Below are positions 1 through 7,179 of a DNA stretch of 8,322 nucleotides, piece by piece; the first letter of the stretch is position 1, and each line of letters starts with the position of its first letter. The notes beneath the pieces were generated by a model. The model was not told where the DNA came from, searched no databases, and saw only the letters and a program-made list of their open reading frames with translations. Both the position numbers and the translations under genes were made by a program. The stretch is from JAYRWN01 sp041917975 (GTDB lineage: Bacteria > Bacteroidota > Bacteroidia > Chitinophagales > Saprospiraceae), in the NCBI GenBank assembly GCA_041917975.1, contig JAYRWN010000489.1:1-8322 (forward strand), given 5' to 3'.

Positions 1-1754
1 ACATCTCCTTCCGGAATAGAGATTGGCTCCCGATAAGCAGGTGACCAGGCATCCGGAAATGTATGATCAACCGTGTAGTATGTGGTTGTTCCCGGTACTT
101 CACAAGTCAAAGTCACCCATAGTTTGCCATTCTCCTGTTTTGCAGCAGCAGAGGCATTATACACTGATTTGGATATATTTTGACCGGTTTCATCAAAACG
201 GATGAAGTGCTTTTCCAGGCGTTGAACAAAATTGTTCCAGTTTTTATGTTCAGCAGGACTCCACAGTGATTCAGCGATAGCAAAAGCGCGGGGATAGGTC
301 ATGTATTGGGCATATCGATACGTGGGGATTTTTTCAGTCCATAAATTAGCTTGGCCTCCTAAGATCAATTGTGCGTCGATACCAGCTGGGACAGGTTCGA
401 ATTCATAACTTTTTTTAAGGCTCAAAGACGCATAAACGGGAACTTCGGCTGCGCGATCGCCCTGCATATAATCGATGTACGTAAACTGAGCCGGGGACAT
501 AACTACCGGATGCCCTAATTTAGCTGCTTCGATACCACCTTGCATACTACGCCAACTCATCACGGCGGCGCCTTCAGCAAGGCCCCCATATAATATCTCG
601 TCCCAGCCAATTAATTTTTTTCCTTTCGACTGGACTATCTTGTTTACCCGTTTGATAAAATAACTTTGAACTTCCAAAACATCTTTCAGCTGTTCTTTCT
701 GCATGAGTTTTTTTACAGCTGCATTTTTTTCCCAATACCCATGATAACACTCATCACCGCCAATGTGGATGTAAGGAAAGGGAAATAACGCGGCCACTTC
801 AGTCAGGACCTTGTCCACAAATTCATAGACTTTCTCATCAGCCGGGTTAAATGTATTATCCACCAGCATTTTAAACTTTCCGTTGCCATACCATTCGGAA
901 AAATTAGTCCCCGGATTGACATAAACTTTTTCGTGCGTACAGGACAGTTCCGGATAGGCGGCAATGGCAGCCATAGCATGTCCGGGCATTTCGATTTCGG
1001 GTAGAATGTCCACGTGCCTTACAGCTGCATAAGCAATAATTTCACGAATATCCTCATGGGTATAGAATCCACCGTAAGTTGCGGGTTCACCGGGTTTTAC
1101 GAGAGCGCGATCACCAAACAAACCATGTCGTTCCGCGCGCCATGCACCAACGGAGGTCAGTTTAGGTAATGATTTGATTTCCAACCGCCAGCCATTGTCA
1201 TCCGTAAGATGTAAATGCAGAAGATTAAACTTATATTTAGACATCAGGTCGATGTAGGCCATGACCTCTTGTTTGGTAAAAAAATGCCGGGATACATCCA
1301 ACATCAAGCCACGCCATTGAAAGCGGGGCTCATCTAAAATTTCGACACTTTGAAGCATGGCTCCTTCCGGATTTAACTTAGCCGGCAACAATTGTAATAG
1401 GGTATTGAGGGCATAAAAAGCTGCCGCTTCAGTCGAAGCCAGGATGGTAATCCCACGGCTGCCAATGCTCAGCTCATAAGCGTCTTTGGATAAGGTTTGC
1501 ATATCGGTTTTAATCAAGAGATTAACCGGGTAATCGGACTCTTCATCGATCCACGGCTGACAACCGCTTAACCCGGCAAAGACGGCCATAACCGAACGGT
1601 ACAAGGATTCGGAGTAAGGTTCCAGTCTGATGACCGGTTTAGCAGGAAAGAAATATTGACCGGGAAATGACTCGAAATGTTTCGGTGTAGGAATAATTTG
1701 ATGCTGGGCGGTGAGGGTAAAGATGCTAACCAGCCAAAAGAAAATGGTTTTCAT
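1..1754 (-). CDS. Secreted GH20 beta-N-acetylhexosaminidase (3' end cut by window edge)
   Basis: Reads from the ATG at 1754 down to base 1 without a stop (584 codons visible). The family hydrolyses terminal beta-linked GlcNAc/GalNAc by substrate-assisted catalysis. Residues 1-17 form a signal peptide ending in LTAQ, so the product is exported. Residues about 18-140 match the GH20 N-terminal alpha/beta domain (GH20b), with the IIPTPKHFE opening. The catalytic barrel begins at FQWRGLMLDVSRHFF (about 145-159; R148 is the expected substrate-binding Arg). It continues with LHLTDDNGWRLEIKSLPKL, LPEIEMPGHA (251-260) and HIGGDE, whose D334 and E335 are the catalytic pair. Aromatic subsite residues W383, W401, Y426 and W472 are in family-typical positions. 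From about 545 a sandwich region (TTTYYTVDHTFPD) resembles the chitobiase C-terminal domain. All key residues are present, so it should be active. Substrate (chitin oligomers or glycoprotein glycans) cannot be told. No Shine-Dalgarno is seen. Confidence 0.96.
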   Translation of the reverse strand, partial: MKTIFFWLVSIFTLTAQHQIIPTPKHFESFPGQYFFPAKPVIRLEPYSESLYRSVMAVFAGLSGCQPWIDEESDYPVNLLIKTDMQTLSKDAYELSIGSRGITILASTEAAAFYALNTLLQLLPAKLNPEGAMLQSVEILDEPRFQWRGLMLDVSRHFFTKQEVMAYIDLMSKYKFNLLHLHLTDDNGWRLEIKSLPKLTSVGAWRAERHGLFGDRALVKPGEPATYGGFYTHEDIREIIAYAAVRHVDILPEIEMPGHAMAAIAAYPELSCTHEKVYVNPGTNFSEWYGNGKFKMLVDNTFNPADEKVYEFVDKVLTEVAALFPFPYIHIGGDECYHGYWEKNAAVKKLMQKEQLKDVLEVQSYFIKRVNKIVQSKGKKLIGWDEILYGGLAEGAAVMSWRSMQGGIEAAKLGHPVVMSPAQFTYIDYMQGDRAAEVPVYASLSLKKSYEFEPVPAGIDAQLILGGQANLWTEKIPTYRYAQYMTYPRAFAIAESLWSPAEHKNWNNFVQRLEKHFIRFDETGQNISKSVYNASAAAKQENGKLWVTLTCEVPGTTTYYTVDHTFPDAWSPAYREPISIPEGD

Positions 1755-1976
1755 GATTAAATGCTTTTACTGCACCAATGTACACGCTATTTCGGGAGGT
1801 AGGCTTATTTCTGAATAGGATTTAGATCATTGGGTTAATTTTAGATTAAGCAGAATATGGTCTAAGTTAAAGTGGTTACTGGTGCTCACCGGAGGCAGGT
1901 AACATACCAGAATAAGTGGATATTCGTTTTATAAGGGTTATTTAATTATTTCGCTAAATCTCCTAAAAGCAAGATT

Positions 1977-2186
1977 ATGGATCAACAAGTAGTTAGCATT
2001 GAAATTGTTGAATCCACCGCGGATAAAGTCAAGGTAAAGTTTCCTTTTTTAGATATCCCGGTGGTGATGAGTTACCATTATTTTGCCAGAAACCTGGAGA
2101 AAGGTTATTTTAAAATTGTCAATTCAGTTAAAAATTTTCCTTTTCCGGGTTATGAAGAAGGGCAGTTAACCCCGCTTTTAGGTTAA
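1977..2186 (+). CDS. Small conserved-looking protein of unknown function, 69 aa
   Basis: I do not recognise the family with certainty. The product has no signal peptide or membrane segment and looks compact and beta-rich. It opens with alternating hydrophobic and charged residues (VVSIEIVESTADKVKVKF, about 5-22), followed by a motif FPFLDIPVVMSYHYF (22-36) and an aromatic/Pro-rich tail. Composition and codon use look like a real cytoplasmic protein. The ATG at 1977 is the first in frame before the conserved-looking part; the upstream stretch is also open but AT-rich and without a start. No Shine-Dalgarno is visible, which is normal for Bacteroidota. The gene is monocistronic: it runs away from the GH20 gene, and a strong hairpin starts 10 bp after its stop. 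The hairpin supports it being a transcribed unit. Confidence 0.6.
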   Translation: MDQQVVSIEIVESTADKVKVKFPFLDIPVVMSYHYFARNLEKGYFKIVNSVKNFPFPGYEEGQLTPLLG

Positions 2187-2195
2187 AGTTTTATT

Positions 2196-2262
2196 AAGGG
2201 AAAGTTAAGGTCTGCTGCAATTGTGGATAATCCCTAATTAAAGGAGACCTTAATTTTCCCTT
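2196..2262 (+). terminator. Long hairpin terminator between convergent genes
   Basis: Arms of 18 bp at 2196-2213 and 2245-2262 are complementary apart from one G/T position, which is a G-U wobble in plus-strand RNA. The loop is 31 nt. A T-rich stretch (TTATTTATT) follows on the plus strand, 10 bp after the stop of the 69-aa gene begins the stem. It lies between convergent genes. The minus-strand flank is not T-rich and the wobble becomes C-A there, so it probably works mainly for the plus-strand gene. The loop is longer than in a textbook intrinsic terminator. Confidence 0.6.
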
Positions 2263-2306
2263 TTATTTATTAAGGTAAATCCAATTTGAATCTGATCCGG
2301 TGTCAT

Positions 2307-3779
2307 TTAAAGGATTAAACCAAATAAGAAGACCTTTAATTTGCTGTATTTTAGTTTAGGTTTAAAATCCAAAGGATCTGTTTTCGCAAAATCTTCAGCG
2401 TTTATTTTCCCTTGTTCAAAATAATTTAGCAGAACATCGGGGGTTTGGAACGTCTTCTTAAAAATATCGGCATGGGATAAATGTTTTAAGTTCACATGAA
2501 TTCCTTGTTTAAGGTAAGGCATTAACTCGGTGGTGGTAAAGTCGGATGGTGTGGAGACGTCCAGATTACCGCTGATGACCAGAGTCTCCGATGAGGATGG
2601 ACGACACCGGCGATATTCTTCCGGCAATAAATCCATTCGCCACCCTTTGGCAGCACCCCATAATAATAATGAAACATTCCCACCTAATAGGGTAGTCGAA
2701 TCCCGTAAGCTGGCCCGGTAATCCACTCGAGGATCAAAATCAGCACTGTATGCTTTGGCAAATGCATCGCCGATTGCTTCGTAAGTATTCCGGCTGGCCA
2801 TAAGCTGGATAAAATAAAGTCCGGTGTAATCGCCACGTTCGGCTGCTTTAAAATAAGCATCAAAGACTGAGGTGGCCAACTCCCGACTAAACAAGGCGCC
2901 GAAAGTACTATTACGGATTCTGTCTGCGTCCAATCGGTACCATGACCACCGTTTCGGCATATGTGCGAAGGCTTTGCTCATTGCCTGGCGAATAGAACCC
3001 TGAAATTTCACTGAATCGGTCTGTTGATACAAACTATCGTATAACGCCAGGATTTGTTCGGTTTTGAGGGGTTGCCAAATAAAATGCCCGGGTGGATTGG
3101 GTCCGATCATGACCGTGCGGCCCAGACTGGCCGGGTAACGGTAGCTATATAAAAGGGCTAGTCTTGTACCATAGCTCTCTGATAAAAGATTAATAGTAGG
3201 ATAGTTCAGCGACTTGCGGACCTCTTCCACATCATCCAATACATCCAGCATGGAATAGCGGTTAATATCAATGCCTTCTTCTTTTAAGTGGTATGCAAGG
3301 TCGTTTACAGCTTGCTCTAATTTATCCAATGATGCGTCGCTAAGTAAGGGTTCTTTTGAAGATTTAAAAGCTTTCATGGTCTTTTTTGCATGCAGGATTA
3401 CCGAACCATCGACTCCGCGGTAACCCACGCAAACCACGTCATGATTAGTTAAAAGTTGCACTGCGGCTTTACTTTTTGCAAAAGATTTGGGAGGCACCAG
3501 ATTGGAAAAACCAGGCCCCCCGGATAACCAGAAAATAGGCTCTTTGAGTTGCGCAGCTTTGCCTTTATAGATGCGCACCGGTAAAATGATCTTACGACCT
3601 AATGGTTTTAGGCGATCTTCAGCCACCACGATTTCCCCATCTACCAGAAAAAATTTTTCACCCGCCAATTCTACCCGGGTTTGTTTTAGCGCTATAAATT
3701 GCTGAGCAGACAGATTTAGTTGCATGAACAGCAGATACCCTAAAACCAGGTGTAAAAAGTAATTACCAGTATTTTTCAT
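2307..3779 (-). CDS. Secreted alpha/beta hydrolase, TAP/S33 peptidase type
   Basis: 490 aa. Residues 1-25 are a signal peptide with a clear cleavage site (LSA-Q), so the protein is exported to the periplasm or beyond. The mature part has the alpha/beta-hydrolase order of the prolyl/tripeptidyl aminopeptidase group. SGGPG (86-90) supplies the oxyanion loop and VGYRGVDGS (118-126) follows strand 4. SESYGT (200-205) is the nucleophile elbow with S202. A long, mostly helical lid spans about 230-395. TLVISGNLDVSTP (399-411) carries the acid D407, and HLSHADI (433-439) the base H436, as in the TAP-like C-terminal domain. The full triad is present. The elbow has Ser where the family normally has Gly (GESYG). 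Likely role: cleavage of N-terminal residues from peptides, or an esterase; the substrate is inferred only. Length is normal for the family. It is a single gene, divergent from the winged-helix gene at 4034. Confidence 0.9.
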   Translation of the reverse strand: MKNTGNYFLHLVLGYLLFMQLNLSAQQFIALKQTRVELAGEKFFLVDGEIVVAEDRLKPLGRKIILPVRIYKGKAAQLKEPIFWLSGGPGFSNLVPPKSFAKSKAAVQLLTNHDVVCVGYRGVDGSVILHAKKTMKAFKSSKEPLLSDASLDKLEQAVNDLAYHLKEEGIDINRYSMLDVLDDVEEVRKSLNYPTINLLSESYGTRLALLYSYRYPASLGRTVMIGPNPPGHFIWQPLKTEQILALYDSLYQQTDSVKFQGSIRQAMSKAFAHMPKRWSWYRLDADRIRNSTFGALFSRELATSVFDAYFKAAERGDYTGLYFIQLMASRNTYEAIGDAFAKAYSADFDPRVDYRASLRDSTTLLGGNVSLLLWGAAKGWRMDLLPEEYRRCRPSSSETLVISGNLDVSTPSDFTTTELMPYLKQGIHVNLKHLSHADIFKKTFQTPDVLLNYFEQGKINAEDFAKTDPLDFKPKLKYSKLKVFLFGLIL

Positions 3780-4033
3780 TTTAGTCAGTTTTGAGATGGT
3801 AAATAGAAGAATTAATTGCGGAAGGGGAGTATCACCTTATAAAGTGAAACATATTTTCATCCCAGAAAGTGATGTAAAAATTCAAGGTGGTGGTAAATTT
3901 TAATCCTATTCCCAGTTGTTGGTAGCCCCTACAAGTACAGATTACGTAATTCTACTGAGAGCAAATACAGAAATTTACTGGGTAAAGCCAGAGTGAAAAA
4001 GACGACCTTTGTATTATTAGAACGAATTAAATC
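3780..4033. other. Divergent intergenic region
   Basis: 254 bp between the starts of the alpha/beta hydrolase (minus) and the winged-helix gene (plus). It must hold promoters for both. I found no full Bacteroidota promoter (TTG about 20 bp before TAnnTTTG). Near-matches are TATGTTTC on the minus strand (3853-3846) and GACCTTTG on the plus strand, about 25 bp upstream of the winged-helix start; both lack a well-placed TTG. No strong inverted repeat was seen. Confidence 0.4.
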
Positions 4034-4351
4034 ATGTATATAAATATGATAAAAATGATAAATAATGACTGGTTTTCTGATTCTACCATGCTGGCTCTGC
4101 TAAATCAGAATAGTAAAACTCAAGTAGCTATCGCTTTAATGGAGGTTGGCCTTTTTAAGTTAATCAGTGGGGAAGCCCAATCGGTGTGGAGATTATCCCA
4201 ACTGTTAAGATTGCCTGACTCCCTGCTGCGCCGTGCTTTGTGGCAAGCTCTTAATGCAGGTCTTGTGCAGTATGATGGGACGATGGCCGCAATTAGTCCG
4301 GAGGGGCAATTGGTTTTGGAACAATATGACCAAACCCGCAATAAAATTTAA
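4034..4351 (+). CDS. Stand-alone winged-helix protein resembling an O-methyltransferase dimerisation domain, 105 aa
   Basis: The pattern is that of the N-terminal winged-helix/dimerisation module of class I SAM O-methyltransferases. An amphipathic helix TQVAIALMEVGLFKLI (29-44) is followed by SVWRLSQLLRL (50-60), a turn at P61, a recognition-like helix DSLLRRALWQALNAGL (62-77), a wing (VQYDGTMAAIS, 78-88) and PEGQLVLEQ. A methyltransferase would continue for another 200 or so residues with a GxGxG SAM motif. Here the frame stops after residue 105, and no such motif follows in any frame before the next gene. It could be a small DNA-binding regulator, a dimerisation partner, or the remnant of a longer gene. 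M1, M5 (4046) and M8 (4055) are all possible starts, with no Shine-Dalgarno to decide. It is divergent from the alpha/beta hydrolase, which it might regulate (inference). Confidence 0.75.
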   Translation: MYINMIKMINNDWFSDSTMLALLNQNSKTQVAIALMEVGLFKLISGEAQSVWRLSQLLRLPDSLLRRALWQALNAGLVQYDGTMAAISPEGQLVLEQYDQTRNKI

Positions 4352-4427
4352 TAAATGAGAATGAGGTTATAAAAACATTTACAAACTGGTATTCTTAAGC
4401 CTTTCCCATAATTAACTAATGGATACC

Positions 4428-4512
4428 TTATTCCACCACCACTTCATCCACCGTCATGTAAGCCATTCTTCCGCCGTCGGGGCGCCAGGCGGGCATAGCG
4501 CCCAAGGTGATG
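4428..4512 (-). pseudogene. Detached 3'-end copy of the DUF4838 gene (85 bp)
   Basis: These 85 bp match 4717-4801, the last 27 codons plus stop of the DUF4838 gene, at 79 of 85 positions, offset by 289 bp and in the same orientation. The stop codon is included. The six differences (4431, 4434, 4477, 4483, 4495, 4505) give three silent changes and three replacements: T759 to M, H763 to R and G766 to D relative to the intact gene. Similarity ends abruptly at 4512. The upstream frame then reads unrelated residues and shows no start or remaining domain. It is therefore a gene-end relic, left by decay of a tandem paralogue or by displacement when something entered the gene's 3' end. Confidence 0.85.
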
Positions 4513-4535
4513 CAAGGTCCGATCAGGATTGAAAC

Positions 4536-4584
4536 AAGAGGTTATTTTTTGGATCTTTTTTGGTGTAACCTTTTGTAACCTCTT
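4536..4584 (-). repeat. 9-bp inverted repeat around the small ORF's stop
   Basis: AAGAGGTTA at 4536-4544 is perfectly complementary to TAACCTCTT at 4576-4584, with a 31-nt spacer. In minus-strand RNA it would fold across the last codons and the stop of the 35-aa ORF. No T-run follows on that strand, so it is not a standard intrinsic terminator. A 10-bp near-tandem repeat (TGTAACCTTT / TGTAACCTCT, 4564-4583) overlaps the right arm. Confidence 0.4.
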
Positions 4585-4649
4585 TCAAGGATAAGTGTTA
4601 GCAGTGCTACTCCAACTGCAATAATAATGGTTTTTAATAATTCTCCCAT
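4542..4649 (-). CDS. Possible small single-pass membrane protein, 35 aa
   Basis: ATG at 4649, TAA at 4544-4542. The product starts MGELLKT and has one uninterrupted hydrophobic helix, IIIAVGVALLTLIL (8-21). It then ends in a strongly basic tail, ERGYKRLHQKRSKK (22-35), with eight Lys/Arg and one His. That is the layout of a single-pass membrane peptide with a cytoplasmic basic end. Small type I toxins (Fst/Ldr-like) and small membrane regulators share this layout; no sequence homology is claimed. The sequence before the ATG is A-rich (AAAAAAGTAAAT) without a Shine-Dalgarno. A 9-bp inverted repeat (4536-4544 with 4576-4584) spans the stop codon. The ORF lies between the two copies of the 85-bp repeat, downstream of the DUF4838 gene on the same strand, so it could be read through from it or have its own promoter. 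The composition argues against chance, but the length does not exclude it. Confidence 0.5.
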   Translation of the reverse strand: MGELLKTIIIAVGVALLTLILERGYKRLHQKRSKK

Positions 4650-4716
4650 ATTTACTTTTTTACTTAAGCTTTCAACATACCTATGCGGATAATTTAAAAT
4701 ATTATTAAATCATTTT

Positions 4717-4801
4717 TTACTCTACCACCACTTCATCCACCGTCATGTAAGCCATTCTTCCGCCGCCGGGGTGCCAGGCGGGCGTAGCGCCCAGGGTGAT
4801 G
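4717..4801 (-). repeat. Direct repeat, copy within the intact DUF4838 gene
   Basis: This is the partner of the copy at 4428-4512. It encodes residues 755-781 and the stop of the DUF4838 protein. The 204 bp between copies (4513-4716) show no similarity to the gene and contain the 35-aa ORF. The WHPG sequence (762-765) in this copy reads WRPD in the detached copy. Confidence 0.9.
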
Positions 4802-7062
4802 GCTTTCACCTTGACATAACGGGCTTGTCGTGGGGAGAACTCACTGATAAAATCGCGCTGTTGTCCGCCGTACTGGTCGATGGGTAGTGTATTTTCCACA
4901 GTACCGGCCAGGACGAAATTCTGACCATCCAGGGAGGTATAATATTCCACCTGCACCGGAAATATGCGCAACCAGAAAGCGTATTGAAAATAAGCGGATT
5001 CTATGCGTTTAACTGTTTTAGGCTCGCCAAGGTCAATAACGGCTTCCAGATTTTCGCCCTGGAATGTCCACCAGTTATAAGCGTAATCGTGATTGCCACG
5101 GATGCCATCGGTAAGTGTAGCCGCCGCTGTGGGGTTGACTTTAGAGGGGTTAGGAGAAATGAAAGTGACCGGTTTGCCATAAGCCAGATGCTCCTTAAAA
5201 CCTTGCGAAAACAAGCGATACATGGCGCTGCGGTATTCTTCCGGCGGCGTACTCCATTCTTTAAGTCGGGTTACACCCTGGCGGTTACATAAATCAATAA
5301 AGTCATCAATTTCCTTGCGGATGGCTGTACGTACTTCCCAGCGTTCATTTATTTTATCAAATATACCGCGCGATCCGGTATAATTTTTTTTAGCTTGTTC
5401 AAAAATAGCGAATTGCAGAGGCAAACGGGCAATGCGCACTCGTTCATGAACGGCTGCATCTTCTCTGGTGGCCTGTTCGGCCATGTCGAATAATTGTTCA
5501 TAATGGTCCAACAATTCCGGTGTCAGATAAGTGGTGGCGGCTTCGATAGGATTACCGAAGATGCGCAGGCTCTGACCACTTTTCAGTAATGCATCGGTCA
5601 TCTCTTTTAGATAGCTTCTGATGTACGGCGCCCCGGCGCCATAAAAGCCATGCAAAAAATCCTGAGTGAGCGAGTCTACGTTCAAATAGGGATTCCACAT
5701 CAGTTTACAGATTAAATAGGCACGCAATTCAGCCATCTCACCGCCTACTTCGCGATTTCCTTGTTCGAACATTGCGTTCACCCCATTTTCGGCAAAAAAT
5801 TGCAAATTGGGTTGTAAGACGTGCAGGTTAGGAAATGGGCTCAAAAGGTTGGGGAATTGGATGACGTAATCCCAGATGATGATGTCTTTAGCTATTTTCC
5901 CCCAGTCGCGTACATCCTGCACAAAATCCGCACTGGCCGTATCCTCGGTGATGGCTTTATGGCGCAGTGCTTCAATACTGCATAACATGATGTTCACATT
6001 TTCGGCCGGACGGGTGATTTTAGGGGCGTGACGGCCATATTCGTAGGCAAGGGTAGAGATCAGTTTATCCGGAAATTGGGCGGCCACGGCGTTGGTAAAA
6101 CGGATGATGGAACCGGAGGGGGAGCCTTCCTGGGTGTCCACCGCTTTACAGTTTGCACACGTGCAATAATCGCGATTATCATTTTGACTGACCGACCAAT
6201 ATTTGGCGGTAGGGTTTTGGGCTATTTTACGGCGCAGGTTTTGGGTAATGATGGTCAGTACCTCCGGATGAGAAAGACAGGGTTGGGTGGGAATACGTTT
6301 ACCACGGACTTCGGCGTAATAGTCCGGGTGCTGATTGAAGTGAACATCCGGCGGTAAAAGTTCATTAAAAGTGTGCACCCACATTCCCCAAGCGGTACGT
6401 TCTCCCTGAGCATCCTGGCTGAGTTTGTGCCAGTCGGCGTATTCAGAATCCCAGGTAACCCGATAATGGATGGAGCGAAAACCGATGCGCGGGATCTGTT
6501 TATCATAGATGGCATCAAAGGTGAGCAAAGAATCTACGGGGATGACTTTGACCTGAGGACTATACATCCGGCAGCCTAAATAGTTTTCCAGAAAAAAACA
6601 GACCGCGTATAGTGAGCCTTTGCTGTTTCCTCCGGTAAGCAACAAACGCCGCTCATGGTTTTGCATGATAAATCCATCACCGCCGAGTTCCTGATAATCA
6701 ATGGTTAGGCCGAGTTCATCCAGGCGTTCATTTTGGCCTAAAACTATTTCAAACGAACTGTTACTTTGTCCCGAACGCAGTATGGGTAACGCCGCCCCGG
6801 AAATTTGCAGCAGGTAGGTTTGTAATACTTCGGCAGCTTTTGTTTCATGGATGGTGGGATGATTAGGTAAAACGATGCGGTATACACTTTGTCCTTCTGC
6901 CGTGAGCGTGATCAGTGGCGGCGGCGGGGTAATTAATTCTGTGGGCTTGGCCGGGGACTTTTTTTTGGTGCGCTGAGCGGAGAGTGGGGAAGGCATGCCG
7001 ATAATTACAAGGCAAAGAATTATGGCTTGCAGGAGGATCTTAGTCAATGTATTGGCTGACAT
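4717..7062 (-). CDS. Secreted DUF4838 family protein (putative glycoside hydrolase-like)
   Basis: 781 aa. Residues 1-30 are a signal peptide (PLSA-Q), followed by a Lys/Pro-rich linker (31-50). Residues about 55-180 resemble the N-terminal domain shared by GH67 alpha-glucuronidases and hexosaminidases (HETKAAEVLQTYLLQISGA, 72-90; FIMQ...LLLTGGNSKGSLYAVCFFLE, 131-159). The DUF4838 core (about 190-490) follows. It has the WSVSQNDNRDYCTCANCKAVD motif with C300, C302 and C305, then EEGSPSG-like QEGSPSG (311-317), and IWDYVIQFPNLLSPFPNL (396-413). A helical region follows (about 515-625). A C-terminal discoidin/F5-8-like sandwich (about 635-781; LTDGIRG, NLEAVIDLGE, ARYVKVKAI) probably binds carbohydrate. 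The family is linked to polysaccharide degradation in Bacteroidota, but I cannot name a reaction or catalytic pair. It is divergent from the 143-aa gene. Its last 85 bp are duplicated downstream. No Shine-Dalgarno is seen; the start is fixed by the signal peptide. Confidence 0.92.
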   Translation of the reverse strand: MSANTLTKILLQAIILCLVIIGMPSPLSAQRTKKKSPAKPTELITPPPPLITLTAEGQSVYRIVLPNHPTIHETKAAEVLQTYLLQISGAALPILRSGQSNSSFEIVLGQNERLDELGLTIDYQELGGDGFIMQNHERRLLLTGGNSKGSLYAVCFFLENYLGCRMYSPQVKVIPVDSLLTFDAIYDKQIPRIGFRSIHYRVTWDSEYADWHKLSQDAQGERTAWGMWVHTFNELLPPDVHFNQHPDYYAEVRGKRIPTQPCLSHPEVLTIITQNLRRKIAQNPTAKYWSVSQNDNRDYCTCANCKAVDTQEGSPSGSIIRFTNAVAAQFPDKLISTLAYEYGRHAPKITRPAENVNIMLCSIEALRHKAITEDTASADFVQDVRDWGKIAKDIIIWDYVIQFPNLLSPFPNLHVLQPNLQFFAENGVNAMFEQGNREVGGEMAELRAYLICKLMWNPYLNVDSLTQDFLHGFYGAGAPYIRSYLKEMTDALLKSGQSLRIFGNPIEAATTYLTPELLDHYEQLFDMAEQATREDAAVHERVRIARLPLQFAIFEQAKKNYTGSRGIFDKINERWEVRTAIRKEIDDFIDLCNRQGVTRLKEWSTPPEEYRSAMYRLFSQGFKEHLAYGKPVTFISPNPSKVNPTAAATLTDGIRGNHDYAYNWWTFQGENLEAVIDLGEPKTVKRIESAYFQYAFWLRIFPVQVEYYTSLDGQNFVLAGTVENTLPIDQYGGQQRDFISEFSPRQARYVKVKAITLGATPAWHPGGGRMAYMTVDEVVVE

Positions 7063-7179
7063 AATAATAAAATTTAAATAATAATCGATCCAGGACGGGT
7101 GAACAATTTATATAAAATTCTGGTAATAGCGTGTTAAAAGGATATCAAAAAAAGTTACTAAATTGATTTAAGGGTAATG

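Noticed and set aside
23..205. A 60-codon plus-strand ORF.
   Set aside because: It is antisense to the GH20 reading frame, which is continuous and carries family motifs.
3796..3903. A 35-codon plus-strand ORF in the divergent intergenic region.
   Set aside because: It covers the likely promoter of the minus-strand hydrolase, has no hydrophobic or domain-like pattern, and no start signal. Chance is the simpler explanation.
4521..4535. GATCAGGATTGAAAC, which looks like the end of a CRISPR repeat.
   Set aside because: It occurs once, with no second copy or regular spacing anywhere in the window, and no cas gene.
6028..6579. Several plus- and minus-strand ORFs of 68-109 codons.
   Set aside because: All lie in other frames of the DUF4838 gene and show no coherent protein features.
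1..7062. The GH20 and DUF4838 genes as one polysaccharide utilisation locus.
   Set aside because: They are separated by unrelated genes and opposing transcription, and no SusC/SusD, transporter or hybrid sensor is present, so only a loose functional theme is supported.
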